Below are positions 17,086 through 25,330 of a stretch of DNA of 64,000 nucleotides, one piece after another. The first letter of the stretch is position 1. Each line of letters opens with the position of its first letter. The position numbers were made by a program, and so were the translations under genes. The stretch comes from Thermoanaerobaculia bacterium. Its GTDB lineage: Bacteria > Acidobacteriota > Thermoanaerobaculia > Multivoradales > JAGPDF01. A model generated the notes under the pieces. It did no database searches and was not told the origin of the DNA. It saw only the letters and a list, made by a program, of their open reading frames with translations. Where the stretch lies: the NCBI GenBank assembly GCA_018057705.1, contig JAGPDF010000014.1, forward strand, positions 1 to 64,000. Reading direction: 5' to 3'.

Positions 17086-18138
17086 CTAGAAGATGGTCCG
17101 CTGATCGCTGTTGGCCGGCGCATCGTCGAGCGGCGCAGCGCTCGCTCCGCGGTTCTCCCCCTCTTCGCCGGCCGCGGGCGCCGCCGCCTCGCCCAGCCAG
17201 ACGAAGCGTTCGAGGCTCCTTGCCCAGACGAAGCCCTGGCCGCTCTCTTTCATGCCGCGCAGCACGGCGAGCTTCGAGTCGATGTCGTCGATGGCGTGGA
17301 GGACGAACGCTTCGGCGGTCATCGGTTCGACCGGGGAGGAGAACTCCTTGCGCCCCTGATGCGAGAGAACGAGGTGCTCGAGCTGCAATCTCAGGTCGGG
17401 CGGAAAACCGGGGATCGCGGCGGTGCGCTCACGGACGAGGTCGCGGCCGATGACGATGTGGCCGACGAGACGCCCGACCGGGGTGTACTCGTTGTCGGGC
17501 ATCGCGCCCAATTCCTGGAGCTTGCCGAGGTCGTGGAAGAGGACACCCAGGACCAGCAGGTCGCGGTCGAGCTCGGGGTAGTTGTCGGCGAAGCGCACCG
17601 CGAGCTCCATCATCGAGACCACATGCTCGAGCAGGCCGCCGCGGAAGGCGTGGTGGATCGCCTTCGCCGCCGGATGCACCCGCAGGGCCGCGCCGTAGAC
17701 CGCCATCGTCTCGGACGCCAGGCGGCGCATCTCCGGCCGCTTCACTTCGCGGTCGAGTGTCCCCTCCAGGCGACGCATGAGGTCGTCGATGTCGAACTTC
17801 GTGGTCGGGACGAGCAGGCTCTCGTCGAAGCCCTCCCGGGCGTCGTCGGGGACGATCGCCCGGCACTGGTCGACCTTGATCTGCAGCTGGTCGCGGTAGC
17901 TCTGCACCTGGCCGCGGAACTTGACGAAGCCGCGGGCCGCGAAATCGTTGGCGAGGGCCGAGCTGTCCGACCAGGCGCGGCCGGTGATCGCGCCCGAAGC
18001 GTCGGCGAGCTCGAGGTCGAGATAGTCCTTGCCGCTCTTGTCCTGACGCAGCTCCTTGCGCTTCAGAAAAGCGAAGCCCTGCACGGAGTCGCCGGCGTTC
18101 CAGGTGGCGATCGGCTGATTCTTGACGATTGGAGACAT
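17086..18138 (-). CDS. yhaM: YhaM-family 3'-5' exoribonuclease (OB fold + HD domain)
   Basis: A 350-residue protein. Residues about 10-95 form an OB-fold nucleic-acid-binding domain (AFLKRKELRQDKSGKDYLDLELADASG). Residues 155-300 form an HD phosphohydrolase-type domain with AIHHAFRGGLLEHVVSM, the HD pair in LGVLFHDLGKLQELG, and a later LSHQGRKEF. This is the architecture of YhaM/CBF1, which degrades RNA or single-stranded DNA 3'-5' using Mn. The start is the ATG at 18138, where similarity begins; the open frame upstream is an antisense artefact. The SspB-like gene follows after three bases. Confidence 0.88.
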   Translation of the reverse strand: MSPIVKNQPIATWNAGDSVQGFAFLKRKELRQDKSGKDYLDLELADASGAITGRAWSDSSALANDFAARGFVKFRGQVQSYRDQLQIKVDQCRAIVPDDAREGFDESLLVPTTKFDIDDLMRRLEGTLDREVKRPEMRRLASETMAVYGAALRVHPAAKAIHHAFRGGLLEHVVSMMELAVRFADNYPELDRDLLVLGVLFHDLGKLQELGAMPDNEYTPVGRLVGHIVIGRDLVRERTAAIPGFPPDLRLQLEHLVLSHQGRKEFSSPVEPMTAEAFVLHAIDDIDSKLAVLRGMKESGQGFVWARSLERFVWLGEAAAPAAGEEGENRGASAAPLDDAPANSDQRTIF

Positions 18139-18250
18139 AGTCTGGGGCACCCGCCGTTGAGAAGAGGGCCGAGTATAGTCGCCGGGCGCCGGGCTGGTAC
18201 ACGGCTTGCTGCTGGTCGTTCCGAAGATGGTCGAAGCCCGAGGACTGCTC

Positions 18251-20896
18251 ATGCGCCCGAACGTCGTCTGCTGCACCCTGATGCTGGCCTTCGGCGGCGC
18301 CCTGGCGGGCCCGGCGGGCGCCGCCCCAACTCCCGATCCGGCCCCCGTGGCCGCGGCGATCCCTTCGACTTCGCCGGCTCCGGCGCCCTCGCCGGCTCCG
18401 GTTCCAGCGGCCCCCGCGCCGCCAGCGCCGCCGACAGCCAGCGAAACCGAAGAGGCGGAGCGCGAGCTGCTGCGCAAGTTCCTGGAGGAGGGCCCGGCGC
18501 TGCTGCTGCCGGCCGAGGAGCGCGCGCGCATTGCGGCGCTGCCGCTCGCCGGGGCGCTCGCCGAGGCGCGCGAGTTCCTGGCGCGGGACCCCCTGCCCGA
18601 CACGCCCGAGAACGAGCTCGCGATCGGCCTCGATCGCCGGCAGCGCCTCGTCTGGAGCGAGAGTCTGTCGCTGCGCGATGCCCGCGGCCGGATGCTCTTC
18701 CTGCTCGGCGCACCTCGCGAGAGGCAGAAGATCGACTGCGGCGACACCTTCCATCCGCTCGAGATCTGGAGCTACGGCACGGTGGAGGCGCCGCGGCACG
18801 CCGTCCTCTATCGTCCGCGCGCCGACGGCTACTTCCTGCTCTGGCGGCCGACCGAGTCCAAACGGGCGCTCTACATGCCCGAGATGGAGTACTACCTCGA
18901 GCAGTGGGAAGAGCTCAAGGGCTTCGTTTCGGGCAAGCGCCCGGACCGGGTGATGTGCAAGTCGAGCGAGACCGTGGACGAGGTCACCGGCGTCACGGGA
19001 CTTTTCGGCTTCAAACAGAATCGGCCGACCGACGCCATGATGGACGCCCTGGTCGCCCCGCCGGCCGAGCTCGCCCCGTGGGCGCGCGTGGCGGCGGCCA
19101 CGAAGCTCGACCAGCTCGCCCCGGAGTTGGCGATCGAGTCGGCGCGCGTGACCTTTCCGGAGCGCCGCGACCAGCGCCTGCTCGCGCGGCTGCGCATCGT
19201 GCTGCCGGCCGGCGTCGGGCTGGCGGTCGCCGGCGACGAAAAGGCACCCGAGTCCCGACTCACCGTGGCCGGCCGGCTCGAGGTCGCGGGGGCGCCGTTC
19301 GAAGAGTTCCGCAACCGCTTCGTGCTGCCGCCGCCCGCGGCGACGACGCCGGTCGTGCTGGTCGCCGAGCGCCTGCTGCGCCCCGGCGGGCCCTACGTCG
19401 TGCAGCTCGAGCTGCGGGACGAAGTCTCCGGGCGGACCAGTTGGCTCTCGCTCGGCTTCACGGTTCCGAAGCAGGCCGTGCCCGAGCCCGAGTCGATTCC
19501 CGCTGGGGCCCAGGTGGTCGTCGGCAAGGAGACCGGAATCACCCGGATGGGCGGGCGCGACGCCCTCGTCCTCATGCCGCCGCTCGCCGATGTCGTCTTC
19601 GGGCTCTGGCGCGCCGAGGCGATCGTGGTCGGCGAGCGCATCCGCAAGGTCGCCTTCTACGTCAACGGCCAGCGCCAGCTGGTGCGCGCCGCCGCCCCCT
19701 GGACGGCCGAGCTCCGCCTGCCGAACATTCCGGCGGAGCTCGTCGTGCGGGCGGAGGGTCTGGACGAGAACGACGCCGTCGTCGTCGCCGACGAGGTCTT
19801 CCTCAACGAACCGCAGGGCGAGGCCAAGGTTCGCCTCCTCTCGCCGCCGCGCGGCAAGCGGGTCGTCGGCCCCACCGTGGCGCGCGCCGCGGTCATGGTG
19901 CCCGAGGGCAAGCGGGTCGAGTCGGTCGAGTTCCGCTTGAACGAGGAGGTGCTCGCGACCCTCACCCAGCCACCGTGGGAAACCTCGTTCGTCGCGCCGT
20001 CGGGCAGTGAGCCGGTCTATCTCACGGTCTCGGCGATCTACGTCGATGGCACGCGCGTCGAGGACTTCCGCGTCCTGAACGGCGGTTCGACGTTTCTCGA
20101 GCAGCTCGAGGTCGACCTGGTCGAGATCTTCGCCACCGCCTACGACAGGAACGGGGCGCTCAGCGAAAACCTGACCGAGAGCGATTTCGAGCTCTTCGAC
20201 CGCGGCAAGCGGCAGAAGATCGAACGGTTCGAGCTCGTGAAGGACCTGCCGCTCGCCGTCGGTCTCGTGCTCGACACCTCCGGGTCGATGCGCGAGTCGA
20301 TCGGCGAGGCGAAGCACGCCGCGAGCGACTTCCTGGCCGAAGTCGTGCGTCCGACCGACCGCTGTTTCGCGGTCGGTTTCTCGGATCGGCCGCGGCTGCT
20401 CATGCAGCTCACTCCCGACGTCCAGGCGGTGCAGATCGCCTTCCGCGAGCTGCCGGCGGTCGGCAACACGGCGCTCCACGACGCGATGGTCTTCGCGCTC
20501 TACCAGCTGCGGGGCGTCCGCGGCAGGAAGGCGATCGTCCTGCTCTCCGACGGCGACGACACTTCGAGCCTGGTCTCCTACGATGACGCTCTGGAGTTCG
20601 CCCGGCGCAGCGGCGCGGCGGTCTACGCCATCGGCCTCGATGTCGGCTCGACGAAGATGTCGATCCGCAACAAGCTCGAGAAGCTCGCCTCGGAAACCGG
20701 CGGGCGCTCCTACTTCGTCTCGAAGGCCGACGAGCTCGACGGCGTCTACAGCGAGATCTCGCGCGAGCTGCGCAGTCAGTACCTGCTCGCCTTCGCGCCG
20801 GACCCGCCGGGAACCGAGGGCGTCTTCTCGACGGTCGAAGTCAAGGCGAAGGGGGGCAAGCTGAAGACACGAGCCCCCCGGGGGTACTATCCATGA
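18251..20896 (+). CDS. secreted GWxTD-type / VWFA-related acidobacterial domain protein
   Basis: An 881-residue exported protein. The ATG at 18251 gives a clean signal peptide and has GAGG nearby; in-frame starts at 18206 and 18227 exist. After a Pro/Ala-rich linker (about 30-65), residues about 120-200 match the GWxTD domain end (GRMLFLLGAPRERQKI... LEIWSYG). The middle is Ig-like beta structure. The C-terminal 270 residues are a VWFA domain of the acidobacterial type (TIGR03436), with a MIDAS site DTSGSMRES, a conserved threonine (NTALHDAMV) and LLSDGDDTS. VWFA domains bind metal and protein ligands, so an adhesion or envelope-assembly role is likely. A -10-like TATAGT lies at 18174-18179. 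A secreted unknown follows after four bases. Confidence 0.88.
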   Translation: MRPNVVCCTLMLAFGGALAGPAGAAPTPDPAPVAAAIPSTSPAPAPSPAPVPAAPAPPAPPTASETEEAERELLRKFLEEGPALLLPAEERARIAALPLAGALAEAREFLARDPLPDTPENELAIGLDRRQRLVWSESLSLRDARGRMLFLLGAPRERQKIDCGDTFHPLEIWSYGTVEAPRHAVLYRPRADGYFLLWRPTESKRALYMPEMEYYLEQWEELKGFVSGKRPDRVMCKSSETVDEVTGVTGLFGFKQNRPTDAMMDALVAPPAELAPWARVAAATKLDQLAPELAIESARVTFPERRDQRLLARLRIVLPAGVGLAVAGDEKAPESRLTVAGRLEVAGAPFEEFRNRFVLPPPAATTPVVLVAERLLRPGGPYVVQLELRDEVSGRTSWLSLGFTVPKQAVPEPESIPAGAQVVVGKETGITRMGGRDALVLMPPLADVVFGLWRAEAIVVGERIRKVAFYVNGQRQLVRAAAPWTAELRLPNIPAELVVRAEGLDENDAVVVADEVFLNEPQGEAKVRLLSPPRGKRVVGPTVARAAVMVPEGKRVESVEFRLNEEVLATLTQPPWETSFVAPSGSEPVYLTVSAIYVDGTRVEDFRVLNGGSTFLEQLEVDLVEIFATAYDRNGALSENLTESDFELFDRGKRQKIERFELVKDLPLAVGLVLDTSGSMRESIGEAKHAASDFLAEVVRPTDRCFAVGFSDRPRLLMQLTPDVQAVQIAFRELPAVGNTALHDAMVFALYQLRGVRGRKAIVLLSDGDDTSSLVSYDDALEFARRSGAAVYAIGLDVGSTKMSIRNKLEKLASETGGRSYFVSKADELDGVYSEISRELRSQYLLAFAPDPPGTEGVFSTVEVKAKGGKLKTRAPRGYYP

Positions 20897-20900
20897 CACC

Positions 20901-21614
20901 ATGGCGGACGTGAAGAACCTCGTGCCCCCATCCGGATCCCACTCGGTGATCGCTGCCGCCCTGGCTCTTGCGGTGTTCCTCAGCCTGCCGGCCGGTCTCG
21001 CCGCCGCTGGAGCGCCCGAGGCGTTTCGCTTCGAGAAGCTCAACCGCGCCTACAGCGATTTCGTGGAGGAGTTGGCGCCGATCGGCGAGGAGGGGATGTC
21101 GATCCAACTGACCTCGCCGTCGCAAACGATGATCCTGCGCGATCACCGGATCCGGCTGAGCCCCCTCGGTCCCGCGAAGGACGGCGCCTTCTCCGGCGAG
21201 GTCGAGCTCGACATCCAGGGCAAGGGGGCGCTGATCGCCGATGTGGTCATGGGCCCGATCGTGCGCCAGTTGACCGACGAGATCGTCGTGCCGCCGCAGA
21301 CCCTGCGGCTGGCCGGCAAGGTCCGCATTCGACGGGTCGCCGACGGCTACGAGATCACGCCCGATCAGCTGCCGTCGCGAATCGAAGTCGCGGTGCAGTC
21401 GCGCACCATCAACCAGATCCTGGCGCTCTGCGACCAGGCGGCCACGCTGTCGCTCGGTGCCGTCGACTGTTCGGGCCTCGATCGCGCCCTGACGAAGCCG
21501 GCGGTGCCGATTCCGGGCGGCGGCGCAGCGATCTTCCTCGGCGACGAGAACCTGAGCGGCGACGACCGCGTCCGGCTCGACGCTCTGCTTCCCCCGCCCG
21601 CCGCCGCGCCCTGA
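20901..21614 (+). CDS. secreted protein of unknown function
   Basis: A 237-residue protein that I do not recognise. The N-terminus has a signal peptide (VIAAALALAVFLSLPAGLAAAG). The mature part is predicted mixed alpha/beta without cysteines except a pair near residue 180 (LCDQAATLSLGAVDC) that may form a disulphide. It begins four bases after the VWFA protein stop, so the two are almost certainly co-expressed and may act together at the envelope. Confidence 0.75.
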   Translation: MADVKNLVPPSGSHSVIAAALALAVFLSLPAGLAAAGAPEAFRFEKLNRAYSDFVEELAPIGEEGMSIQLTSPSQTMILRDHRIRLSPLGPAKDGAFSGEVELDIQGKGALIADVVMGPIVRQLTDEIVVPPQTLRLAGKVRIRRVADGYEITPDQLPSRIEVAVQSRTINQILALCDQAATLSLGAVDCSGLDRALTKPAVPIPGGGAAIFLGDENLSGDDRVRLDALLPPPAAAP

Positions 21615-21617
21615 AGG

Positions 21618-24599
21618 TCAGGTCGTCGGCAGCGAGAGGCCGTGACGTGTCGCGGCCTCGACGATCGCCGAATGGAGCGGCACCTGGAAGAGGAACCGCT
21701 GGCGCATCGCCGGCGCGAGAAACCCGGTCTGGCGCATGAGCTCGCTGTAGCTGCGCTGCAGGGGAACGAGCGGTTCGCATCTGCGGGCTTTGCGCTCCTC
21801 GAGCCACAGGCCGCCCAGGTAGAGATGGTAGTCCGACAGTTCGCGCAGCGGTGCCGTGTCGAGCAGCGGACGCTCCGCGGCGAGGGTCTCGTAGGCGGTG
21901 AGAACGGTGTCGGCGCGGCCGCGCGCGATCTCCACCTCGATGCGATAGGCCAGGTCGGCGAGCAGGCTCGCGCCCTTACCGAGCTCGCGATGCAGGCGCG
22001 CCGCATCTTCGAGGTTGGCGAGCGCGGCGTCGTGGCGGCGCAGGCGAAGCTGAATGCGGCCCATCAACTGCTCGGCGTCGGCGCGCGCCTCCCCGGGCGG
22101 GACCAGACTGAGCGCGAAATGAGCCTTGCGGGCTTCGATCAGCGCCTGGTCGGGTTGGTCGAGCTGCAGGAGATTCTCGGCCACCGACAGGCGCGCGATC
22201 GCTTCGCCCACGGTGTCGTCGCGGCCTTCGCGCAGCGCGAGCGCCCGGCGCAGCATCGGCGCGGCGCCGGCAAAGTCTCCCAGCCGGCTCATTGCCTTGC
22301 CGACGCCGACCAGCGCGTAGGCCTCTTCGGCTTCGGACTTGTCCCGGGCGAGGATCTCGCGTGCCTCTTCGAAATAAGCGAGGCTGACGGGGAAGTTGCC
22401 CTGCGCCAGCGCCACGGCGCCCAACGCCGAGAGCGACGTCGTGACCTGGGTGCCCTTCTCGCGACGCACCGCCAGGGCTTGCAGATGCAGTGCCGTCGCG
22501 TCGTCGAGCCGGAACTCGTGAAAGGCGATGTTGCCGAGGAAGTAGCGGCAGTTCGCGGCCAGGCCTCTCCTGCCCTGGTGCTCGGCCACGGTGAGCGTCC
22601 TCGAGAAGAGCTCGCCGGCCTCGGTGGTCTTGCCCTGGCGGACGAGGACGCGCCCGAGCTCGAGCAGGAGCATCTCCTTGCGGCGCGGGTCGCCGCCCTT
22701 CTGACCCGCCAACGCCTGGCGGAGAACCCACTCCGCTTCGGTGTGGCGCCCGGCCATCTGGGCGAGCTCGGCGCGCAGGGCGGCGATGGCGAGGAAGCGC
22801 TGCGGGTTCTCCCGCGAGAGCTCGAAGCCGCGTTCGAGCGCCCCCGAGAGCTCGTTCAGCCGCCCCATCCGCCGGGCGAGCGGCAGCAGGATCCAGAGCA
22901 GGTCGATCTCGAGCTGCGTGTTGGCGGAGCCGTCCGCGGCATCGGAGCGATCGGAGGGTTCGGCGCGCTCGCGCAGCGCGGCGAGCTCATGGCGCAGCGC
23001 CGTGAAGAGCTGCTCGCGCGGGATCTTCGCTGCGGTCGCTGCGGCGCCGAGCAGCGCGCGGGCGCCGGGCTCGGTGCCGCGCAGCAGTTCGTAGGAGGCC
23101 CAGAGCTCGTCCACCGAGCTCGAACGCGCCGCCAGGAGCTCGCCCAGCACGCTGCGCAGAGTCGCCGCCGCATCGGGGCGCAGCGTGTCGGAGAAGGCCG
23201 TGCGTAGCGCCAGGGAAGCGAAGGTGAGTCCTTCGCCCCAGGGGCCGTCGGCGTCGACGATGAGGCCGGCTTCGCGAAAAGGCTCCTCCCACTGGCGCGG
23301 CGGACTCTCGCCGCCCAGGGCGAGCGCCGCCGACCGCAACTCTCCAGCCGGCACCGGGGCCTCGATCTGCGCCAGGAGGCGCAGCGGCAGCGCCGTTCCG
23401 AGTCGCATCGCCTCGGACTCGGCGTGGGCGAGAAAGCGCCGGCTCGGTTGAAAGCGGGTCTCGGTTCCTTCGCTGCCGCTGAAGAAGAACGAACCAAAGA
23501 CCTGCCTCAGTCTCCGGTCGCGGACCAGGAAGTGCAGGGCCTCTTCGAGCGCGAACGGGTTCCCGCCGGCGCCGGTGGCGAGCGTCTCGGCGACCGCCTC
23601 GGGGAGCGAGAGCCCGCGGAAGAGCTGCGAAGCGCAGCGGCTCCAGGCTTCGCCGGCGAGCGCGTCCACCTCGATCTGCGGCGTGGTCGAGAGCTCCTCG
23701 GGCCAGGGCGTCGCCGGCCGGGCGAGCAGCAGCAGACGGATCTCGTCGCCGAGGCGCGGGTGCTTCTGCAGCTCTTCGATCTCCGACCAGATCTGCGGCG
23801 GAGCGGCATCCAGATGGTCGTAGACGATCCAGACCGGTCGCGCCGGCTCGGCGGCCAGTTCGCCGACCAGCGGCGCCAGCATCGAGCCGTTCTGCAGCCG
23901 GGCGAGCGCCGCGTTCCGCCAGACTGCCGGCTCGCCGCTGGCGCGCATGACCTCCCAGGCGAGGCGCGTCTTGCCGACGCCCAGGGGGCCCGTCAACCGG
24001 ACGACCGGCTCGGCGAGCCGTTCCGAGAGCCGATCCTCGAGCTCCGGCCTGGGAACCCACTTCGCAGACCGCGAGAGGACCTCAGGGTTGCGCCAGGTGG
24101 GCATGGCGACGGCGCGCGGCTGCACGGCCGCGAGGGGGATCAGCCGCCCGCCGCCGAAGGAGAGATTGCCGGCCGGCTCAACCGTCCAGAAGGCCTCCAG
24201 GTGGTGCACGGCATGGGTCGTGAGCAGCACCCTGCCGGCTTCGATCGTCGGCCGCCGTTGGGCGATCTCCTCGAGGAGCGGCTCCTCGAGCAGGGTGACC
24301 AACTCGCCCACCGCCGCTGCGGCGGGCGTGATCAACACGCAGGCGGCGCTCGCGGGGCGGCCCTTGGGCGTGGCGTCGAGCACCGCTCGACCCAGCGCGA
24401 CGGCGCGGTCGAAGATCGCGGCGTCGCCGGCGAGTGGCAGGACGAGCCACCGGTTCGGACCTGCCGGAAAGATGCCTTCGGCCCGGGCTGCGGCGGCTTC
24501 GAGGCGCGCCGTCGCCGCCGGGTCCTTCTCCGCCCAGAGATGCAGGAGCGCGGCCGGTAGCACTCGTTCGATCGGCTCTGGAGGCGGAAACGGGCGCAT
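21618..24599 (-). CDS. large AAA/STAND-like ATPase with TPR repeats
   Basis: A 993-residue protein from ATG 24599. Residues about 1-190 form a domain of unknown type (possibly a degenerate cyclase or regulatory domain: RPASAACVLITPAAAAVGELV). The NTPase follows with Walker A GPLGVGKTRLAWEV near residue 215, Walker B-like PVWIVYDHLD, and GGNPFALEEALHFLVRDRRL, which is characteristic of STAND ATPases of the LuxR/MalT/adenylyl-cyclase-associated group. About 450 C-terminal residues are TPR repeats. No DNA-binding domain is seen at the C-terminus. It is probably a signalling switch that oligomerises on ligand binding. It converges on the VWFA operon with three bases between stops. Confidence 0.8.
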   Translation of the reverse strand: MRPFPPPEPIERVLPAALLHLWAEKDPAATARLEAAAARAEGIFPAGPNRWLVLPLAGDAAIFDRAVALGRAVLDATPKGRPASAACVLITPAAAAVGELVTLLEEPLLEEIAQRRPTIEAGRVLLTTHAVHHLEAFWTVEPAGNLSFGGGRLIPLAAVQPRAVAMPTWRNPEVLSRSAKWVPRPELEDRLSERLAEPVVRLTGPLGVGKTRLAWEVMRASGEPAVWRNAALARLQNGSMLAPLVGELAAEPARPVWIVYDHLDAAPPQIWSEIEELQKHPRLGDEIRLLLLARPATPWPEELSTTPQIEVDALAGEAWSRCASQLFRGLSLPEAVAETLATGAGGNPFALEEALHFLVRDRRLRQVFGSFFFSGSEGTETRFQPSRRFLAHAESEAMRLGTALPLRLLAQIEAPVPAGELRSAALALGGESPPRQWEEPFREAGLIVDADGPWGEGLTFASLALRTAFSDTLRPDAAATLRSVLGELLAARSSSVDELWASYELLRGTEPGARALLGAAATAAKIPREQLFTALRHELAALRERAEPSDRSDAADGSANTQLEIDLLWILLPLARRMGRLNELSGALERGFELSRENPQRFLAIAALRAELAQMAGRHTEAEWVLRQALAGQKGGDPRRKEMLLLELGRVLVRQGKTTEAGELFSRTLTVAEHQGRRGLAANCRYFLGNIAFHEFRLDDATALHLQALAVRREKGTQVTTSLSALGAVALAQGNFPVSLAYFEEAREILARDKSEAEEAYALVGVGKAMSRLGDFAGAAPMLRRALALREGRDDTVGEAIARLSVAENLLQLDQPDQALIEARKAHFALSLVPPGEARADAEQLMGRIQLRLRRHDAALANLEDAARLHRELGKGASLLADLAYRIEVEIARGRADTVLTAYETLAAERPLLDTAPLRELSDYHLYLGGLWLEERKARRCEPLVPLQRSYSELMRQTGFLAPAMRQRFLFQVPLHSAIVEAATRHGLSLPTT

Positions 24600-24644
24600 G
24601 GAGGGGGGCGGGTGCGGGATGGGAAGGTGCAAACGGGGGTCGGC

Positions 24645-24690
24645 GCTGCCTATGGTGTTGAATCTACTACTTCGCGGGCGAGGAGTGGGC
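24645..24690 (+). repeat. degenerate partial duplicate of the 5' end of the next gene
   Basis: The stretch GCTGCCT...GTTGAAT-CTACTACTTC-GCGGGCGAGGAGTGGGCA lines up with the first 50 bases of the gene at 24785 (GCCGCCTGTTGAAT-CGGAT-CTACTACTTC-ACGGTCGAGGATGAGGGCA). It shares GTTGAAT, CTACTACTTC, CGAGGA and GGGCA in order. It is probably a decayed copy; no open gene is associated. Confidence 0.35.
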
Positions 24691-24784
24691 ACTTGCAGGT
24701 CGTCCCGGGGCGCCCTGAGACGGGGTGGCAGGGGGGAAACGGCCCCGATTTTGATATAAGGGTCCGTTCGGAGGGACGAAAACC

Positions 24785-25330
24785 ATGGCATCACGCCGCC
24801 TGTTGAATCGGATCTACTACTTCACGGTCGAGGATGAGGGCATCCTCGGCGAGGCCTTTCCCAAGTTCGAGCAGCAGAGCTTCTGCCTCGCCTACAAGGT
24901 CCTGGGCACGGACGACGTCTTCGTGACCTCGTCCGAGACCAAGGAGGCGATGGACCGCCACGACGTGCCGTACAACCTCCTGGCGGAGGAGGAGGCGGGG
25001 AAGATCGCCCTGCTGCACACGCCCCAGTCGAAAGAAGAGCTGGCCGACCACGAGGACGCGCTGAAGGCGCTGATCCTCGCCCATCGGTCGATCGCCGCGG
25101 CCTGTGTCGGCGTCAACGGGGACCTCGACCTCGGGTTCAACCTCTCGACCGGCGCCCAGGACTTCACCTACTTCACGGCTCCAGCCGGGCACACCTTCAT
25201 CTTCAGGCTCTTCGGCGACCGCAAGGAGGCCGTGCAGTTCATGAAGAAGCGCGGTGCCGACAAGAAGAGCGTGGAATGGGCGGAGACCCTCCCGCTCGCC
25301 TCCGCCAAGGAGTTGCAGAGCTATCACTGA
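24785..25330 (+). CDS. conserved-looking protein of unknown function
   Basis: A 181-residue soluble protein (no signal peptide or membrane segment) that I do not recognise. A strong GGAGGG ribosome site lies at 24770-24775, eleven bases before the ATG. The composition is balanced, with clear alpha/beta alternation (SIAAACVGVNGDLDLGFNL, FTYFTAPAGHTFIFRLFGD), so it is a real protein. Its 3' end overlaps the exonuclease VII large-subunit gene and carries that gene's likely ribosome site, so the two are probably co-expressed. Confidence 0.8.
   Translation: MASRRLLNRIYYFTVEDEGILGEAFPKFEQQSFCLAYKVLGTDDVFVTSSETKEAMDRHDVPYNLLAEEEAGKIALLHTPQSKEELADHEDALKALILAHRSIAAACVGVNGDLDLGFNLSTGAQDFTYFTAPAGHTFIFRLFGDRKEAVQFMKKRGADKKSVEWAETLPLASAKELQSYH

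Noticed and set aside
17429-21043. 1204-codon minus-strand open frame
   Set aside because: It lies antisense to the GWxTD/VWFA gene and overlaps part of the YhaM gene in another frame. Its composition is biased and no motif is recognisable.
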